Assembly (NCBI GenBank): GCA_021442155.1
Contig: CM038216.1
Location: 153,909,009 to 153,973,008 of the forward strand
Source: Cymbidium sinense
Taxonomy: Eukaryota; Streptophyta; Magnoliopsida; Asparagales; Orchidaceae
DNA: 64,000 bases
Direction of reading: 5' to 3'
The notes beneath the pieces were generated by a model. It was not told the origin of the DNA, searched no databases, and saw nothing but the letters and a program-made list of their open reading frames with translations. Shown in pieces: positions 23,151-34,978 of this stretch. The translations under genes and the position numbers were made by a program. Within the stretch, counting starts at the first letter, position 1. Every line of letters begins with the position of its first letter.

Positions 23151-25735
23151 CATGTCCTAATAATTGAATAGTATTTTTGAGGGATAAATCTAATGAGGAG
23201 ATGCCATATTTATAATTCATCAAGATAGGTTTTTTTAAGCGGTGAAATTTTATTAGTGAAAGAAAACCCAAATAAAATTAGCTAAAGGTGTTTGACTTTT
23301 TCATTAATCCTTATACTTTAGAGACTATCCAAAACAAAAAAAGTCTCAAGTTATGAACTGATTAATACATAAATAAGAATGGGTTGTTGTGACAACTAGT
23401 AGATGGAGAAGCATGAAAAATATTTGACTCCCATTATCTGTATTTTGTTCAAATCCATGGAATATTTATCTTTGTTTGGCCAATGATGGAATCAATCCAT
23501 CTAAGATTATGAATAGTACATACAATGTTTGGCCTATCATTATAGTTTCTCATAACATGCCTCCTTGGATTGGAATGAAATTTTTTTTTTTTATTTTGTC
23601 CACAATTATATCAGGAGAGAAGAGTCTAAGTAAAGATATTAATATTTATCTTCAACCTCTTATTCAAGAATTATGTAAACTTTTGCATGGACTACAAAGA
23701 TATGTCATTAGACAAACTTTGAATATGCGTGCAATATGATGTGGACTATTAATAATTTTTCAGTATATGATATGCTATTTAGGAGGAACACTTAAGAAAC
23801 ATTTTCTTGTCCTTGTTGTGCCCAAAATACAAAATCTTTGTGGTTGTACAAATGTAAGAAATTCTTCTATATGAGTCATTTGCATTAGCTCCCAACAAAC
23901 CTCATATTTTGTTGTCAAAAACATAATTTTGATTACACTGAGGAAGCATGAACTAGACCTATGAGGATCAATGGAATTGATGTTCTATCATACCTATAGA
24001 ATTTGGAATTTACTTTTCATAAAACTAGTAAAGGTAAGTCTACATCATTAAAAGAAGAAACAATTAAAGTTGATGAACAAAATGATTCTATTGTCAAGCA
24101 GAAGAAATCATTTTTTTAAACTAGCCTTATTGTGATTATAACCTACTACCTCTCAATGTAGATATTATGCATGTAGAAAAGAATATCTATGATAATTTCA
24201 TTGGAACCTTATTAGACCTTGATAAATCCAAGAATAACTTATAAACACGTCAAGAATTAGTTGAAATTAGAGTAAAGAGTGAACTATACTTATATATTAA
24301 AAAAGATGGTACCTACATTCTGCCACCTCCTCCTTTCACTATATCAAAGCAGGACAAGTTAATTTTTATCAAGTTTTGAAAGATTTGAAACAACCCAAAG
24401 GTAATGCAGCAAATATGTATATGTATATAAATATTAATGAGTGTAAAATTATAAGTCTCAAAACTCATGATTGTTATGTTCTTATCAAAGAAATTTAACC
24501 AATTACATTAAGGACTTCACTATCGAGGAGGTGGAGAATCGTTGTAGTATTAAGAATTTTTAAATATATTTGTGCCATAATAGTATTACAATTATTATAT
24601 GTCAACTAAAAAAAATTTCTCCCATCATTTTTTATGATCAAGGTTCATCTACCTATATATGGAAGAAGTCAAATTCAGTGGACCTATGCAATGCAAATGG
24701 ATGCATCCATTTGAGAGGTAACATATAACTACATAATATTTATTTGATGTTTCATATTTTACCACTCATCTACGCTTTTATCATCCACAAAATTTTTAAT
24801 ACTAAGGATTATGTTGACAATAAAGCATATATATTATTGAGAAAGGGATATCTTTTAAATCAAAATGTTTAGAGGGATCTAAGTTACTCAATAACTCCTC
24901 AAGCATTAGATATTTATCTTATGAAACGAGATTACATTATAAATTTTCAAGTGTTGGAATTTCATTAAGCAAGTTGACAACATATATTTTAAATGACAAG
25001 GCTTGCGTGCAATCTCATAGATATGTACTCCAACATTATGATAATATAACATCATATAAGGACATTTTTTAAGGATGGTTAGAAAAAATATAGTTTCACA
25101 CATATTTAACAACTTCAATGTTGAGAAACTTATAAATGAAAGATTTTATAATTGATGAGTAGTAAGTGCAATATTGTGTTAATTTATTGTTAACTTATGT
25201 TCTTATTAGATGACTATAGAAAATTCTTGTGTAGGTCTTGGGTAGTAATGATCTACTAATATCTTATGAAATTAAGGCTCTTTCTAAGGGGAAAAATAAG
25301 CTTTCTAAGAGGTATAAAGGATTTCAAATTAATGGTTAAGACTTTCACACAATTTTTCCTGATGAGAAAAAGAAAGGAACAATGGTGTCAAAAATACTAT
25401 GGAAATGGAAAACTTCAGTTACTACAATCAAGTTACTGACATCATTAATATCAATTATTCTGATATATTTTTTTGTGCACTATACAAGTGTGATTGGGCT
25501 AATTTCAATGCCATTGATATGAAACAAGATCAATATGTATATATTTTAGTAAACTTCTCGTGTCCAATTCATACAAGAGATAAGTTGGAAGATGAGACAT
25601 TTATTTTCTTGACATAAGTAGAGCATATTTTCTACATATAAGATCTTAACAATAAAAATTGGAATTTTTTTATTAGTGTCAAAATGAGGATATCATCAAT
25701 TCAAGCATTGTTGTCAATTATATTTTTCATGTAAG
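23150..25735 (+). pseudogene. CACTA (En/Spm) TNP2-like transposase relic
   Basis: A long series of broken frames follows the order of plant CACTA TNP2 transposases (PF02992 region and its C-terminal companions). In order: FDSHYLYF (about 23422); CLANDGINPSKIMNSTYNVW; PPWIGMK (about 23560); INIYLQPLIQEL (about 23640); CPCCAQ (about 23808), the conserved Cys cluster; IMHVEKNIYDNFIGTLLDL (about 24160); LKTHDCYVL (about 24460); a HLP motif and RYVLQHYD (about 25020); then a DUF4216-like end with LYKCDW (about 25480) and LVNFSCPIH (about 25545). Intact proteins mobilise CACTA elements in the nucleus by binding subterminal repeats. At least a dozen stops and frameshifts disable this copy. The 87-codon ORF at 23476-23739 and the 72-codon ORF at 25399-25617 are its best-preserved pieces. 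No terminal CACTA repeats were found adjoining it. Confidence 0.8.
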
Positions 25736-27150
25736 TTAACACTCTTACAATTTTAAATGGCATTTAATTGATCTATTGTGATACAACTTTTTATAATTTA
25801 CAAGAATGACTAGATATAATTTATTAAGAAAAGTCTAAAAGGTCATACCCAGAGCTAGATCCAATAGAAAAAATAATTAGAGGACATTTGAAAATCCCTC
25901 TGTTAGTGCACACTTATTCAGGTAGAGAATGAGTGCAGTGTCACACATCAACTAATACATCAATCAGTTAGTGCACGAATCTCATTATCAGATGATGGAA
26001 TTTGGCTCATTAATACTTACACTTTACTAGAATTGTCATATTAAGTGATCTTTCTAAATATATAATCATTTATATTTTGATTCTAACAAGCATGCAGCCC
26101 TATAAAGCATTGAGGGTATACCACATTGAAGACATTTAAAGTTTGCCTCTAGGAACAGAGTACATATCAAGATCAATGAGAATGGTGTTTCATGTAACAT
26201 TTTAGAGTCCATTCTTTAAGGATCATATATGAGTGTTATTACTAAAAACCCTATATTGGCACTAATCTTTGTGCAATAAAGGTATGGAGCCGTTCCAAAA
26301 GAGGATGCTTGCATAATTAGCAGTATAAAATATATAATTAAATTTTAGTTTTTGTTTAATATTTGTTATTGCTCTTTATGTTAATTATGTTTGTAGTCTA
26401 AATTTGAAATTTCCTGACAAATGCACCACTAGATTCTTAAATCCTTAAGTGATAAGGGGTGCAATCATAAGACTATTTTAAGGTCTGAATATTGGGGTAA
26501 TAGACCTATTAAAAACTTTTGGAGCTTGTACTAGTAGGAGTTGATGTAACTGTTGATGTTTTAGTTTTTTTTTTTTTTAAAGAGGGGGAGTATAAATACC
26601 CTAACTGCACCTTTGATGTCACCCAAAACCATTCAAGAGGGTAGCGAGAGCGGTTGGAGCCTCATTCGCTATAGAGAGAGAGTGATTGAAGGAGATCTTC
26701 ACCTAAGCTGGAGAAAAAGTAAAAGACTAAGAGAAAGAAAAGGAGATAAGATCAACTACCCTTGGCTGCCATTGCACCGCTACCCGCAAACTCCATCTCT
26801 AGCTGTCGGTTCCTCCCTCTATAGCGTGAAGAAGCCCTAATCACCGCCTCTCATCACTATTGTCGAGTGGAGTAACCGAATAGAGCACCTCAGCTGACCT
26901 TCTCTTCCTCTCTTTGTGTGAAGAAGAGCCAAGCTCTCCCCCTTTCATGCATAAAGGAGCCTCTCAAGCCCTAGCTAACCTTCACTTGCTTATTTCAAGT
27001 GAAATAAACTCATATTTCAATTGTTCCCTCTTCCTAAAGGAAGACTTGGAAAAGGCTAAACCATTGAGAGTGAAATAAAACCATTTTAAAAGCCGACTTT
27101 AGGTAAATTATAAAAAAATAATTTTTTTTTATAATTTTGTTGCTCCATAG
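25736..27150. other. Possible CACTA 3' flank and a leader-like stretch
   Basis: 25736-26560 is probably the downstream part of the CACTA relic but has no recognised motif. At about 26580 'agagggggagtataaatacc' combines a purine tract with a TATA-like box. A less AT-rich stretch follows to about 26960, containing the 75-codon ORF at 26613-26840, not recognised and probably chance. The arrangement resembles a promoter and leader, possibly from an LTR, but no start or end of such an element was found. Confidence 0.3.
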
Positions 27151-27159
27151 GACAAATCA

Positions 27160-27570
27160 AAGGCCTCCATCATTGATCTTGGATCCGGTGCAAGATAAAA
27201 TTACCTCCCTCCATCGATCTTTGATCTGGAGCAAGGGAGAATGCACAAGCATGCAATTTCACAAAATATGACATTATCAAACCATCATTTTTCCCAAATA
27301 ATAAATAATTAACTCAAAATTTTAAATAATTTGATATTAAATAAACCACAGGTTTAAAATTTGAAGGCATGCATCTATCGATCTTGGATCTAGCCAAAAA
27401 ATTTACAAACACCTCCAACGTCAATCTTAGATCTGACATGAAATAAACACACCTCCCTCCGTCGATCTTGGATCCGAAGTAAAGAAGAAGAGTGCTCATC
27501 CAACTAAATTTTGCGAATATAGCACTGCTAAGCCATTATGCTACCAAAATTTCATCAAAATTAATAGACT
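27160..27570. repeat. Dispersed repeat with GATCTTGGATC-like motifs, copy 2
   Basis: Contains 'gatcttggatccggtgcaag', 'gatctttgatctggagcaag', 'gatcttggatctagcc' and 'gatcttggatccgaagta' at uneven spacing. It ends in 'agccattatgctaccaaaat', matching 10720-11080. No gene is visible; the minus-strand 61-codon ORF here reads through the motifs. Confidence 0.6.
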
Positions 27571-28000
27571 TAAATTTTGATCAAAATTAAAAGAGATCAA
27601 ATTAAAAATATATGTCAAAGAGAAGTGAACTATTGATTTATCTCAAATGCAAAACAAAATTGTGCAATCTAGATATATTTCAATCAATCTTAATAAAATC
27701 GATCAAATAAGATTTAAATCAATTATTTATCTCAAATTTAAATTGAAGACATACTTTAAAGATGAAATTTAAGATTCATCTTAAACATCGAATCAACAAT
27801 GCATCTCAAATAATGAATCACAAATTCATAAAGGAGATTAAGTCAAAGACTTATCTCAATATTGAATCAAAGGTTCTTCCCAACATGAAATTAAGGATTT
27901 ATCTCAAAACATCTAAATGAGGTTATATCAAAAATTCAACCTAAACATAATTGAATTTGAAATTAGAATTATAGCAAACATAAAATAACATTTAAACCAA
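27571..28000. repeat. Degenerate short-period AAT/CAAA-rich repeat
   Basis: Phrases like 'aaattaaagacttatctcaa', 'gaatcaaaggttcttccca' and 'gaaattaaggatttatctca' recur at about 30-45 bp. It is a decayed tandem pattern without coding potential. Confidence 0.35.
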
Positions 28001-28240
28001 CCTATAATGGCATTCCATTGGATATAAGTTCAATCATTATTCACAAAGCAAACTCTATATACTAAACATTTGCTTTCTAACATATTTAAGTCCATCTTGT
28101 GTTTGCAAAGAAAACATCACTCCAACAATTATGGCATTTCAAAATGATGTAAGTCCAGCATAGATTCATAAATTGAATCCAATCCTACCTAGCATTCCAA
28201 TAAATGTAAGCCCAATCATTCGTTCGTAATGCGAACTTCT
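28000..28240 (+). repeat. ~60-bp repeat, block 5 (about 4 units, degenerate)
   Basis: 'tggcattccattggatataag', 'catatttaag', 'tggcatttcaaaatgatgtaag' and 'tagcattccaataaatgtaag' recur with 'tccaatcat' or 'tccagcat' and 'gcaaac' halves. This is a more diverged outlier of the family seen at 13440-19760, again downstream of a GATCTTGGATC-type segment. Confidence 0.65.
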
Positions 28241-29110
28241 CTAAAATCATAATATTGAGGATCAAAAGGCAGATAAAGATGCTAGCTAAATTAGTAGTGC
28301 TTATAACAGAGCCAGATCATGTAGTTGTGTTAAATACTAGATTTACATGGTACATAAAATAACCATGTTATGTAAAAATAATAGTGATGCATATACTTCA
28401 ACATAATTATTAGCACATTTGTGGGTATAAGTAATGTTGTTTCCTCATCAAAAATTATTTTATATTTGTTTAGCAAACAATTAAATAAAATTCTTGAACT
28501 CTCTTTATAAAAAACAAAAAAGAGAAAAACCTATCCTTTAAGTTTTGCAAAACAAACACTTCCTCCCAAGTTAATTTTGTCATGACTCAACCTAGAGTTT
28601 GGAGAACTAAAGCGGAAATAGACAATCAAATCTATATTTAAAACATTCTAACGGTATTATTAATATAAAAGAGCAAATTAAACTTATCATTTTAAATTTG
28701 TAAGGCATTTATAGTTCGCTATATATATTATGTTTTATATTCATTACAATCACAGCTTTAAAAATAAACATTTTACTATACACGTACTCTCATCTTTCAT
28801 TCATCTATAATGTGAAAGATTATCCTAAAAAATGATCATCAACTAAAAAATGAGCTAAACAACTCAATAGATAATTTTATCTAAAGTTACCATAATTCAA
28901 GAATTAAAAAATAATGTACATGTCAGTTTCTATCAATATCATCTCTTTTTGAAAAAAATGATGAGAAAATTGAATCATAAAAGATTAGAATCAAGAATTG
29001 TTCATCTTTTCTTTTTCATTTTTATATCTTACTTTTACTTTATAATGCACTCATCACAAAAGCTACTATCTAAATGTTACCTAAAAGGAACACCATTACA
29101 TTATCTTTAC
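28241..29110. other. AT-rich stretch without recognised gene
   Basis: Neither coding frames nor repeats were recognised. Confidence 0.5.
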
Positions 29111-29114
29111 CAAA

Positions 29115-29455
29115 CACTATAGGAAAACTGTAGTTTTTGTGAAAAATCAATTGAAAATCAAGCCAAACCCGTTAGAAATGTAAGTTCCCGATTGATTCAC
29201 TCCCATCGATAAAACTTTAGTTGAAAATGCATTCTAACGATCAATTTATTCATCAAAAAGAGTTTTAGTGGATTTTGATGATTTTTTGTTAGAAATTTTT
29301 TTCAATGAACGGCGAAAATTCTCAAGCAGAATTTTCAACATAATTTTCAACGAATTTCCATTGAAAATTTATAACGCAGGTTCCATTGAAATCCACCAGA
29401 AATTTTCCATCAAAATTTCCTACCCATCAAAAAAACCTTGTGATAGTTCGTAATG
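29115..29455 (+). mobile_element. Candidate CACTA-type terminus with subterminal repeats
   Basis: The segment begins CACTATAGGAAAACTG, close to the CACTACaAGAAAA ends of plant CACTA elements. It then contains many degenerate copies of a 'tccatcgaaaat' or 'attttcaacgaa' word, as subterminal transposase-binding repeats would. A 'ccttgtgatagt' at about 29436-29447 could be an opposed end of a short non-autonomous element, but the match is weak and no 3-bp target duplication is evident. A related repeat-rich segment lies at 53340-53632 in the opposite sense. The 61-codon ORF here is produced by the repeats. Confidence 0.45.
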
Positions 29456-29620
29456 ACCTACTAGTAAAAAAAAATCCATCGAAAGTCCAACAAAAATATA
29501 TACAAATTTGAAAAAAAATATATGAAAGAGCTTTGCATATATTCTAATTTTTTACACCTAAAGAAAAACTATATAATAACAACAAGTAAAAAACTACAAG
29601 TACAAATGAAATAGTAATCT
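29456..29620. other. Short AT-rich spacer
   Basis: No recognisable content between the candidate CACTA end and the copia LTR. Confidence 0.4.
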
Positions 29621-30190
29621 ATTGTGTATAATATATTAAAGGAACTTAATTTTAAGCTTTATAGAAAGCTTAGTTGCAAAGATGAATAAAGTATATGATA
29701 AAGAGAGCAAGCAACCAAGCAAATAAAATAAAGTGCAGAAAAAATTAAGAAAGGAGGCACAAAGATTTTTATGTGGTTCTACCAAAGCCAGAAAACTAGC
29801 CCATGTCTACGTCTAATCACCTTGGCTAGGAATTCACTAATAGAAAAGATATTACACTCAATCTTGCATGCTTTCCTACAGTTATATACAACCCCAACAC
29901 TTTACAACAAGAACAATAAAAGAAAATTACAATTTGTATATCTAACTCTCAATTTTAAAATGATTTTACAATCAACCTAATCGCACAATCATAAGACAGA
30001 GATAAAAAAGAGATCTCAATATTTATGTTATATGATTAATGATTAATGATTTTGAAAAGAAGCAACCAACAACTCAACTTTAAATTCAATGAAAGTACTT
30101 TTAAAATATTTAATGGAATTTTGCATAAGATAATGATTTTGTTGGTGAGCATGTTGAGTATGAAAGATTTAATGGAAGCTTGCATAAGAT

Positions 30191-30863
30191 TTAATTCAAT
30201 GAGTCTAAAGGTTTTCATTTTAGTAGATCTAAAACTAAATATATGGAGTGTAATTTTAGTTGTAGAAGTTCTAGTGGTGGTGTTGTAACATTGGGTCACC
30301 AAGTCATTAAAAAGAGTGAGTGGTTCAGATATTTAGGCTCTATTGTTCAAAATGATGGTGAAATAGATAGAAATGTTATTAGTAGAATTCAAGTTGGATG
30401 GTTGCAGTGATGGAATGCATATGGTCTGTTGTGTGATAGAAAAGTATAGCTTAGACTTAAGGAAAAATTTTATAAGATGGTGGTATTATGGTGCAGAGAT
30501 GAGAATGCTCTAATGGATGACTGGCTTTACTCTTAGAGATAAAATGCAAAATATGTATGTTCAGAAAAAAATTTGGCGTATCTCCAATGACAGATAAGAG
30601 AGTCACCTTAGATGGTTTAGCCACATAAAGTTTCGATCGTCTGATGACCCGGTTAGAAGAGTAGATGTATTATATTTTCCTTATGTTAAGAAAGGAAGAG
30701 GTAGACCTAAAAAGACTTAGTTAAAATGTATAAAAAATGACCTTAGTTTATTCGAATTAAATGAGAATTTGACACATAATAGGACACAATAGAGAAGAAA
30801 GATTCATGTAGCCGACCCCACATAATGGGATAAAGGCTTGTTGTTGTTGTTGTTGTTGTTGTT
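30191..30863 (+). mobile_element. RTE-type LINE, 5'-truncated, with (TTG)n tail
   Basis: Plus-strand frames give NESKGFHFSRSKTKYM, SEWFRYLGSIVQNDGEIDRN, RIQVGWLQ and further pieces of the C-terminal part of plant RTE-clade reverse transcriptase. The 3' end has the usual 'gccgacccca' and 'taaaggcttgttgttg' signature and a (TTG)n tail at about 30838-30863. Both flanks carry GCATAAGAT (30182-30190 and 30864-30872), a plausible 9-11-bp target duplication. The copy holds only the last ~0.67 kb and contains stops. It is closely similar to the 3' part of the minus-strand LINE at 60782-62267. The 80- and 88-codon ORFs at 30036-30302 straddle the junction and are shadows. Confidence 0.85.
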
Positions 30864-31699
30864 GCATAAGATGAAAGATTAAAGATGTTGGCACAAACTA
30901 TAAATCAAAGAACAATAAAGACAAAATCTTAAAAAATAAAAATCAAAACCACATGAAAATCCTTTTTAAGTTACTTGAATATAAATGAAAAGAGAATTCA
31001 AAAGATCTTACTTTAAAGCACACAAATCTATTTCATTTAAAACATCAAAAGATTTAAATGAAATAGAGAATCTTAGTCAAGTCATTAATGTATGATCAAT
31101 GAAAGCAAATGATTAATTTTGATCTTTCCAAAACTTTAAAAAGTTTGAAATGTTTGAAATAAATCGCACTTGAATGATGTTGAAGATATAAAGAAAAGAG
31201 ATGATCTCTTCACTAAATCTTTTAATGTATATCTCGCCAAAGTGAAATCAAAGGAGAGAAGAAAGGCTTTAGCACTTGAACTCAAGAAATTCTCCAAGAA
31301 TTTGATTAGCAAGATAGACCAAGTTGGAGAGAAGCAAGAAGAACTATAGCTTAGGTATAACCTCATTAAAATAGATGAGAGGGTCCACCAAACATGAAAA
31401 AAAAAATAGGAGGGAAAGGAATATGAGGGAAATTCACATATGAAAGAATTTTAATTTTGAAAAATTGGCACAAGCAAATAATTTGAAATAAATTCAAATT
31501 ACATAAAGTTCCAATCAAGAGAGAAAAGAGAGGAGAGATCACTTAGGTTAATTAAGCAACCTCAATTTAATTTTCTATCATGAGAATTTCGGCCAAAGCA
31601 AGTTCAATGGGAGAGAAAATAAATAAGGTAAGTAATTTGAATTCAATTAGAAAATCACATAATAAAAAGATTGAATTCAATTTGAATTAAGCATAAAGC

Positions 31700-31880
31700 T
31701 ACTTTTCAAAAAATTTTATGGTGAAAAATTGCTTTTGAGAACCAAAGCTGTTAGAGTGTGATGGCTATCAAAAAGCTATTATTTAAATTTTTCAAAAATA
31801 AAAATATTTGTAACACACACAACGGCTTTTCAAAAAACTATTTTCTCCAAAAACTACAGCTGCCCCAAACAAACCCTGCA
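31700..31880 (-). mobile_element. MITE-like fragment ending GGGTTTGTTTGGGGC
   Basis: The right end, read on the minus strand, is GGGTTTGTTTGGGGCAGCTG followed by 'tagtttttgg'. This is the common end sequence of plant MITEs of the Harbinger or hAT type. The opposite end is not clear; 'aagctacttttcaaaa' near 31693 may be what remains. It lies within the copia LTR. A related element with the same GTTTGGGGCA end is at 34979-35133. Confidence 0.45.
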
Positions 31881-31985
31881 TCTAGTTAGGTTTTTAAAAC
31901 ACTTGAAATAAAATATTAGTTCCAACTAATTATATATTTGTTATCATCAAAATCAATTGCATAAGCAATAAGGCTGGAGCCAACA

Positions 31986-32340
31986 ATCACCCCTTCTCGA
32001 TGATGACAAACAAACTTATGTTCATAGTGTTTAGAGGTGAAGATGAAAGTGATCCTTCATCTTCTTTTAAGCAAATATTCATTTAAGTAATATAGCAAAT
32101 TTTGCAAATAAAGGTTAAATAAATTGCAAACAAAATAAAATAAAACATGAAGCGAAGTAAAATCAAATAGCTAACCAAAATATATGTTAGTAACAAAAAC
32201 AAAATAGCTCTCCCTATATGTTATTTGAAAAAACAATAATAGAAAATTTTTGAAAGACCAACAACTATATTTCTTCCTTTTAGCAGCATCAAAAGGATGC
32301 AAACAAGTAAACTATATTGAGAATAAACTTCATTTAAATA
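31986..32340 (-). other. Copia region between pol and 3' LTR
   Basis: Lies between the RNase H end of the copia relic and the LTR. It begins, on the minus strand, after the DIFTKSL motif at about 32385 and ends with the polypurine tract. No frame is preserved. Some copia lineages carry an extra ORF here, but nothing recognisable remains. Confidence 0.4.
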
Positions 32341-33480
32341 GATGGATCTAACCTGTCAAGTATATATCCCAAAGTACAAAAATATTCTTCAAGTAAAGAT
32401 TTTGTAAAAATGTCAGTAATTTACAAATTTGTACTAATAAATTCAATATTAACATTACATTTACAAACATGATCCTTAATAAAATGGTGTTTAATCTCAA
32501 TATATTCAATCCATGAGTCTTGAATAAGATTTTTAGTTAAACAAATAACACTAGTATTATCACATCAAACAGAATGTGTTCTAGCCTAATTCCAAAGTCT
32601 TCTAATTATTGTTTTAACTAAAGAACCGAGCAACATAACTTCCAATAGTTATGTACTAAGCTTCAATAATAGAAAGAGCAACAAAATTTTATTTCCTAAA
32701 AGACCAAGACACCGAGATGATCCTAAAATTGTGTCTAATGTGTTTTTCCTCTCTTTTACAACCTATAAAATCAACACCAGAATAATCAACCAAATCACAT
32801 GACAAGGAATGTTTATAATACCACAAACCTAACCTAAAAGTGTCCATAAATAATAAAATATATATTTGACTGTAGTTAGATGAGATTTCTTAGGAGCATC
32901 CTAAAAACAAGCACACAGACAAATAATAAATAAAATTTCAAGCCTGCTAACAACAAGGTATAAAAGTGAACCTATCATACACCTATAAAGCTTTTGATCA
33001 ATGAGTTTACCTGATTCATCTAAGTCTAATCTAGTGGAAGGGTTCATGAGAGTTTTACTAGATTTGAGTCTCTTAATGTCAAACATTTCTAACAAATCTT
33101 TTGTACACTTGGTTTGACAAATAAAAGTGTCATCTTCTTGTTGTCTCACTTAAAAAATCTAAGAAAAAGTTAAGTTCTCCCATCATACCTATTTCAAATT
33201 GTTTATACTTCAAAGATGAGAACTCAACACATAAAGATTCATTTGTACTTCCAAATAAAATGTCATCTATATATATTTATACAATAATCAAGTCATCACC
33301 TATGATTTTGGGATATAGAGTGGCACTCTATCCTTTCTAAGCCTATGGTCAATAAGGAAACAACTCAATCTATCATACCATTTATGAGAACCCTATTTTA
33401 AATCATATAAAGTTTTCTTCAATTTAAAAACATGATAAAAAATTATGGACACTCAAAACCTACGAGTTGTTCTACAAATT
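32340..33480 (-). pseudogene. Ty1/copia reverse transcriptase-RNase H relic
   Basis: Minus-strand frames in order: FKLKKTLYDLK (about 33415), a stop, WYDRLSCFLI, YIDDILFGSTN (about 33255), the RT active-site box, then MMGELNFFLDF. The open segment 33149-32901 follows, with TKDLLEMFDI, DESGKLIDQKLYRCMIGSL and LCACF. Much later DIFTKSLLEEYF (about 32390) matches the end of RNase H. This order is diagnostic of copia pol; intact enzymes copy element RNA to DNA in cytoplasmic particles. The catalytic Asp-Asp pair is still readable, but stops and frameshifts disable the gene. Integrase and gag are not visible at higher coordinates. It belongs with the LTR at 29620-31985. Confidence 0.85.
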
Positions 33481-34978
33481 AATCTAATTAATTGAAACAA
33501 CCACTAGGCTTGTTTCAGTAATAAGTGAAAAAATTGGTGTCCCATAAAAATAAATAAAAACATGGTTGTCAAACAAAAAAAAAAAACAAAAAAGAAGAAA
33601 ATTCCAAAAATGGACTACAAATATTCAAGTATATTTTTAAGCATAATTAGTATACATACAATTCCATTAATTTGATAGTTTTATTTGACACAATTTATAC
33701 AATAAACCTTTGATGATTGGCCACAACTAAGGTGTCCATTACCATTATCTCTTCGGTTTAGTTGTATTATCATGACCAACCATTTAGTTGAGTGGTATCA
33801 CCTTTGATCTTTAAGTGGGGATCTATGATTCTGTTCATGCAACATAAAACAAATTGAAGCCTATCAAGTGCTTGACAATTCTTACATCAGATTTAATTAA
33901 ATTTACTAGAAAATATTTATTCTCAAATTTTATCTACATAAAAGGACCTAAGAAATCAATGTTTTGTGGTTTGTAAGCAATCATATAAGTAGTAATTTTA
34001 TGTCTAGGAAGGTTATTTAATAGAAAAGAAGAGAAGCTAAGATGAAAATGAAAATTAACTCTCAACTAGCCAAGATATCTTCCGTAAAAATATTTATAAT
34101 GCATAACATTTAAATTTTATTTATTTATAAAATTAATAATTGTATTATTTTTAAATTGTTAAATTCATATTTTTTTAATTACATCTACCACAATTAAATT
34201 ATTTAAAGTTTAATAAAATATAAATTTAAATATGATTTTATTGTAAATTTAAATTTTTGAATAAAAAATAAAAAAAAGCTATGATGAAGTTAGATTTATG
34301 AATTATTAAATGGTTGTTTATGATTATTTTCTATTTTTATTTATATTTTAATTATTTTTATTTATTGTTTTATTTATATTTTATTGTTAAATGAAAACAC
34401 ATTTCGGATCTATTTTATTTTTAAATTTTTTATTAAATTTTGCCTTAGATTGTAATGACAGACGACAGTGTCAACCAATAATGGCAACTGTCACAGTAGA
34501 TTAAAATAGTGGTGGTTAACGATGTCTAGCAATGGTGGTAGTTATTGGGGCCAGCTAACAATGATAACTCACATCAATGGCTAAGAATAGGAACCAATAA
34601 TAGGTAAAGGTGTTGGTTGTTAATGATATCTTAAAAGTTCTTTTAATATTTTAAAATATAAGTTAATTTAAAAAAACATTTAAAAGAATACAAATCAAAA
34701 TTATTTTTTAAAAATATAAAATGATTTCAAATGGGGCTTAAAATTTAAGTATCATCATCTTTATAATTACAAATATTATTATTATTATTAAAAATTGCAT
34801 CAAACTAAGAAAAAACTCTAATGAACATTACCACATTTTTATATTTTTTTTTTCTTGTAGAAGTAGTCAAAAGCATGAATCAAAATAAAATAAGTTATCA
34901 AATTAATTATATTTGATGATAATAGCTCAATATAATATATAGTTTTTAATGTAAATAAAATAATATATTTATGACTAT
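33481..34978. other. AT-rich stretch without recognised gene
   Basis: 33481-34080 may contain eroded copia sequence but no motif was found. 34430-34640 is less AT-rich, with recurring 'aatggc', 'aatggtgg' and 'ggttaacgatg' words, not recognised. The rest is low-complexity A/T. Confidence 0.4.

Larger units (their letters stand above)
29620..31985 (-). mobile_element. Copia LTR (3' LTR), interrupted by a LINE and a MITE fragment
   Basis: On the minus strand the LTR starts TGTTGGCTCCAGCC at 31985, directly after a purine-rich GAGAAGGGGTGAT that serves as polypurine tract. It lies 3' of the copia pol relic at 32340-33480, as a 3' LTR should. It can be followed to about 29640 by homology to the plus-strand copy at about 55530-57310. 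Shared words include 'caagtaacttaaaaggatttt', 'gtgttggggttgta' (or 'ctgttgg..'), 'tagtgaattccta', 'ggtgattag' and 'ctttttgtgcct' or a close form. The RTE LINE at 30191-30863 and a MITE-like piece at about 31730-31880 are nested in it. The exact 3' end is not defined. ORFs at 31136-31366 and 29771-29980 lie inside LTR sequence and are not genes. Confidence 0.7.

Noticed and set aside
23150..25735. Candidate functional host gene with introns
   Set aside because: Gaps between the frames have no splice sites and many in-frame stops; order and motifs fit a dead TNP2 transposase.
26613..26840. 75-codon ORF after a TATA-like box
   Set aside because: Balanced composition but no family resemblance, no splice or transcript evidence; more likely an LTR leader or chance.
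30036..30302. ORFs of 88 and 80 codons on opposite strands
   Set aside because: Both straddle the LTR/LINE junction; the true LINE frame is different and matches RTE reverse transcriptase.
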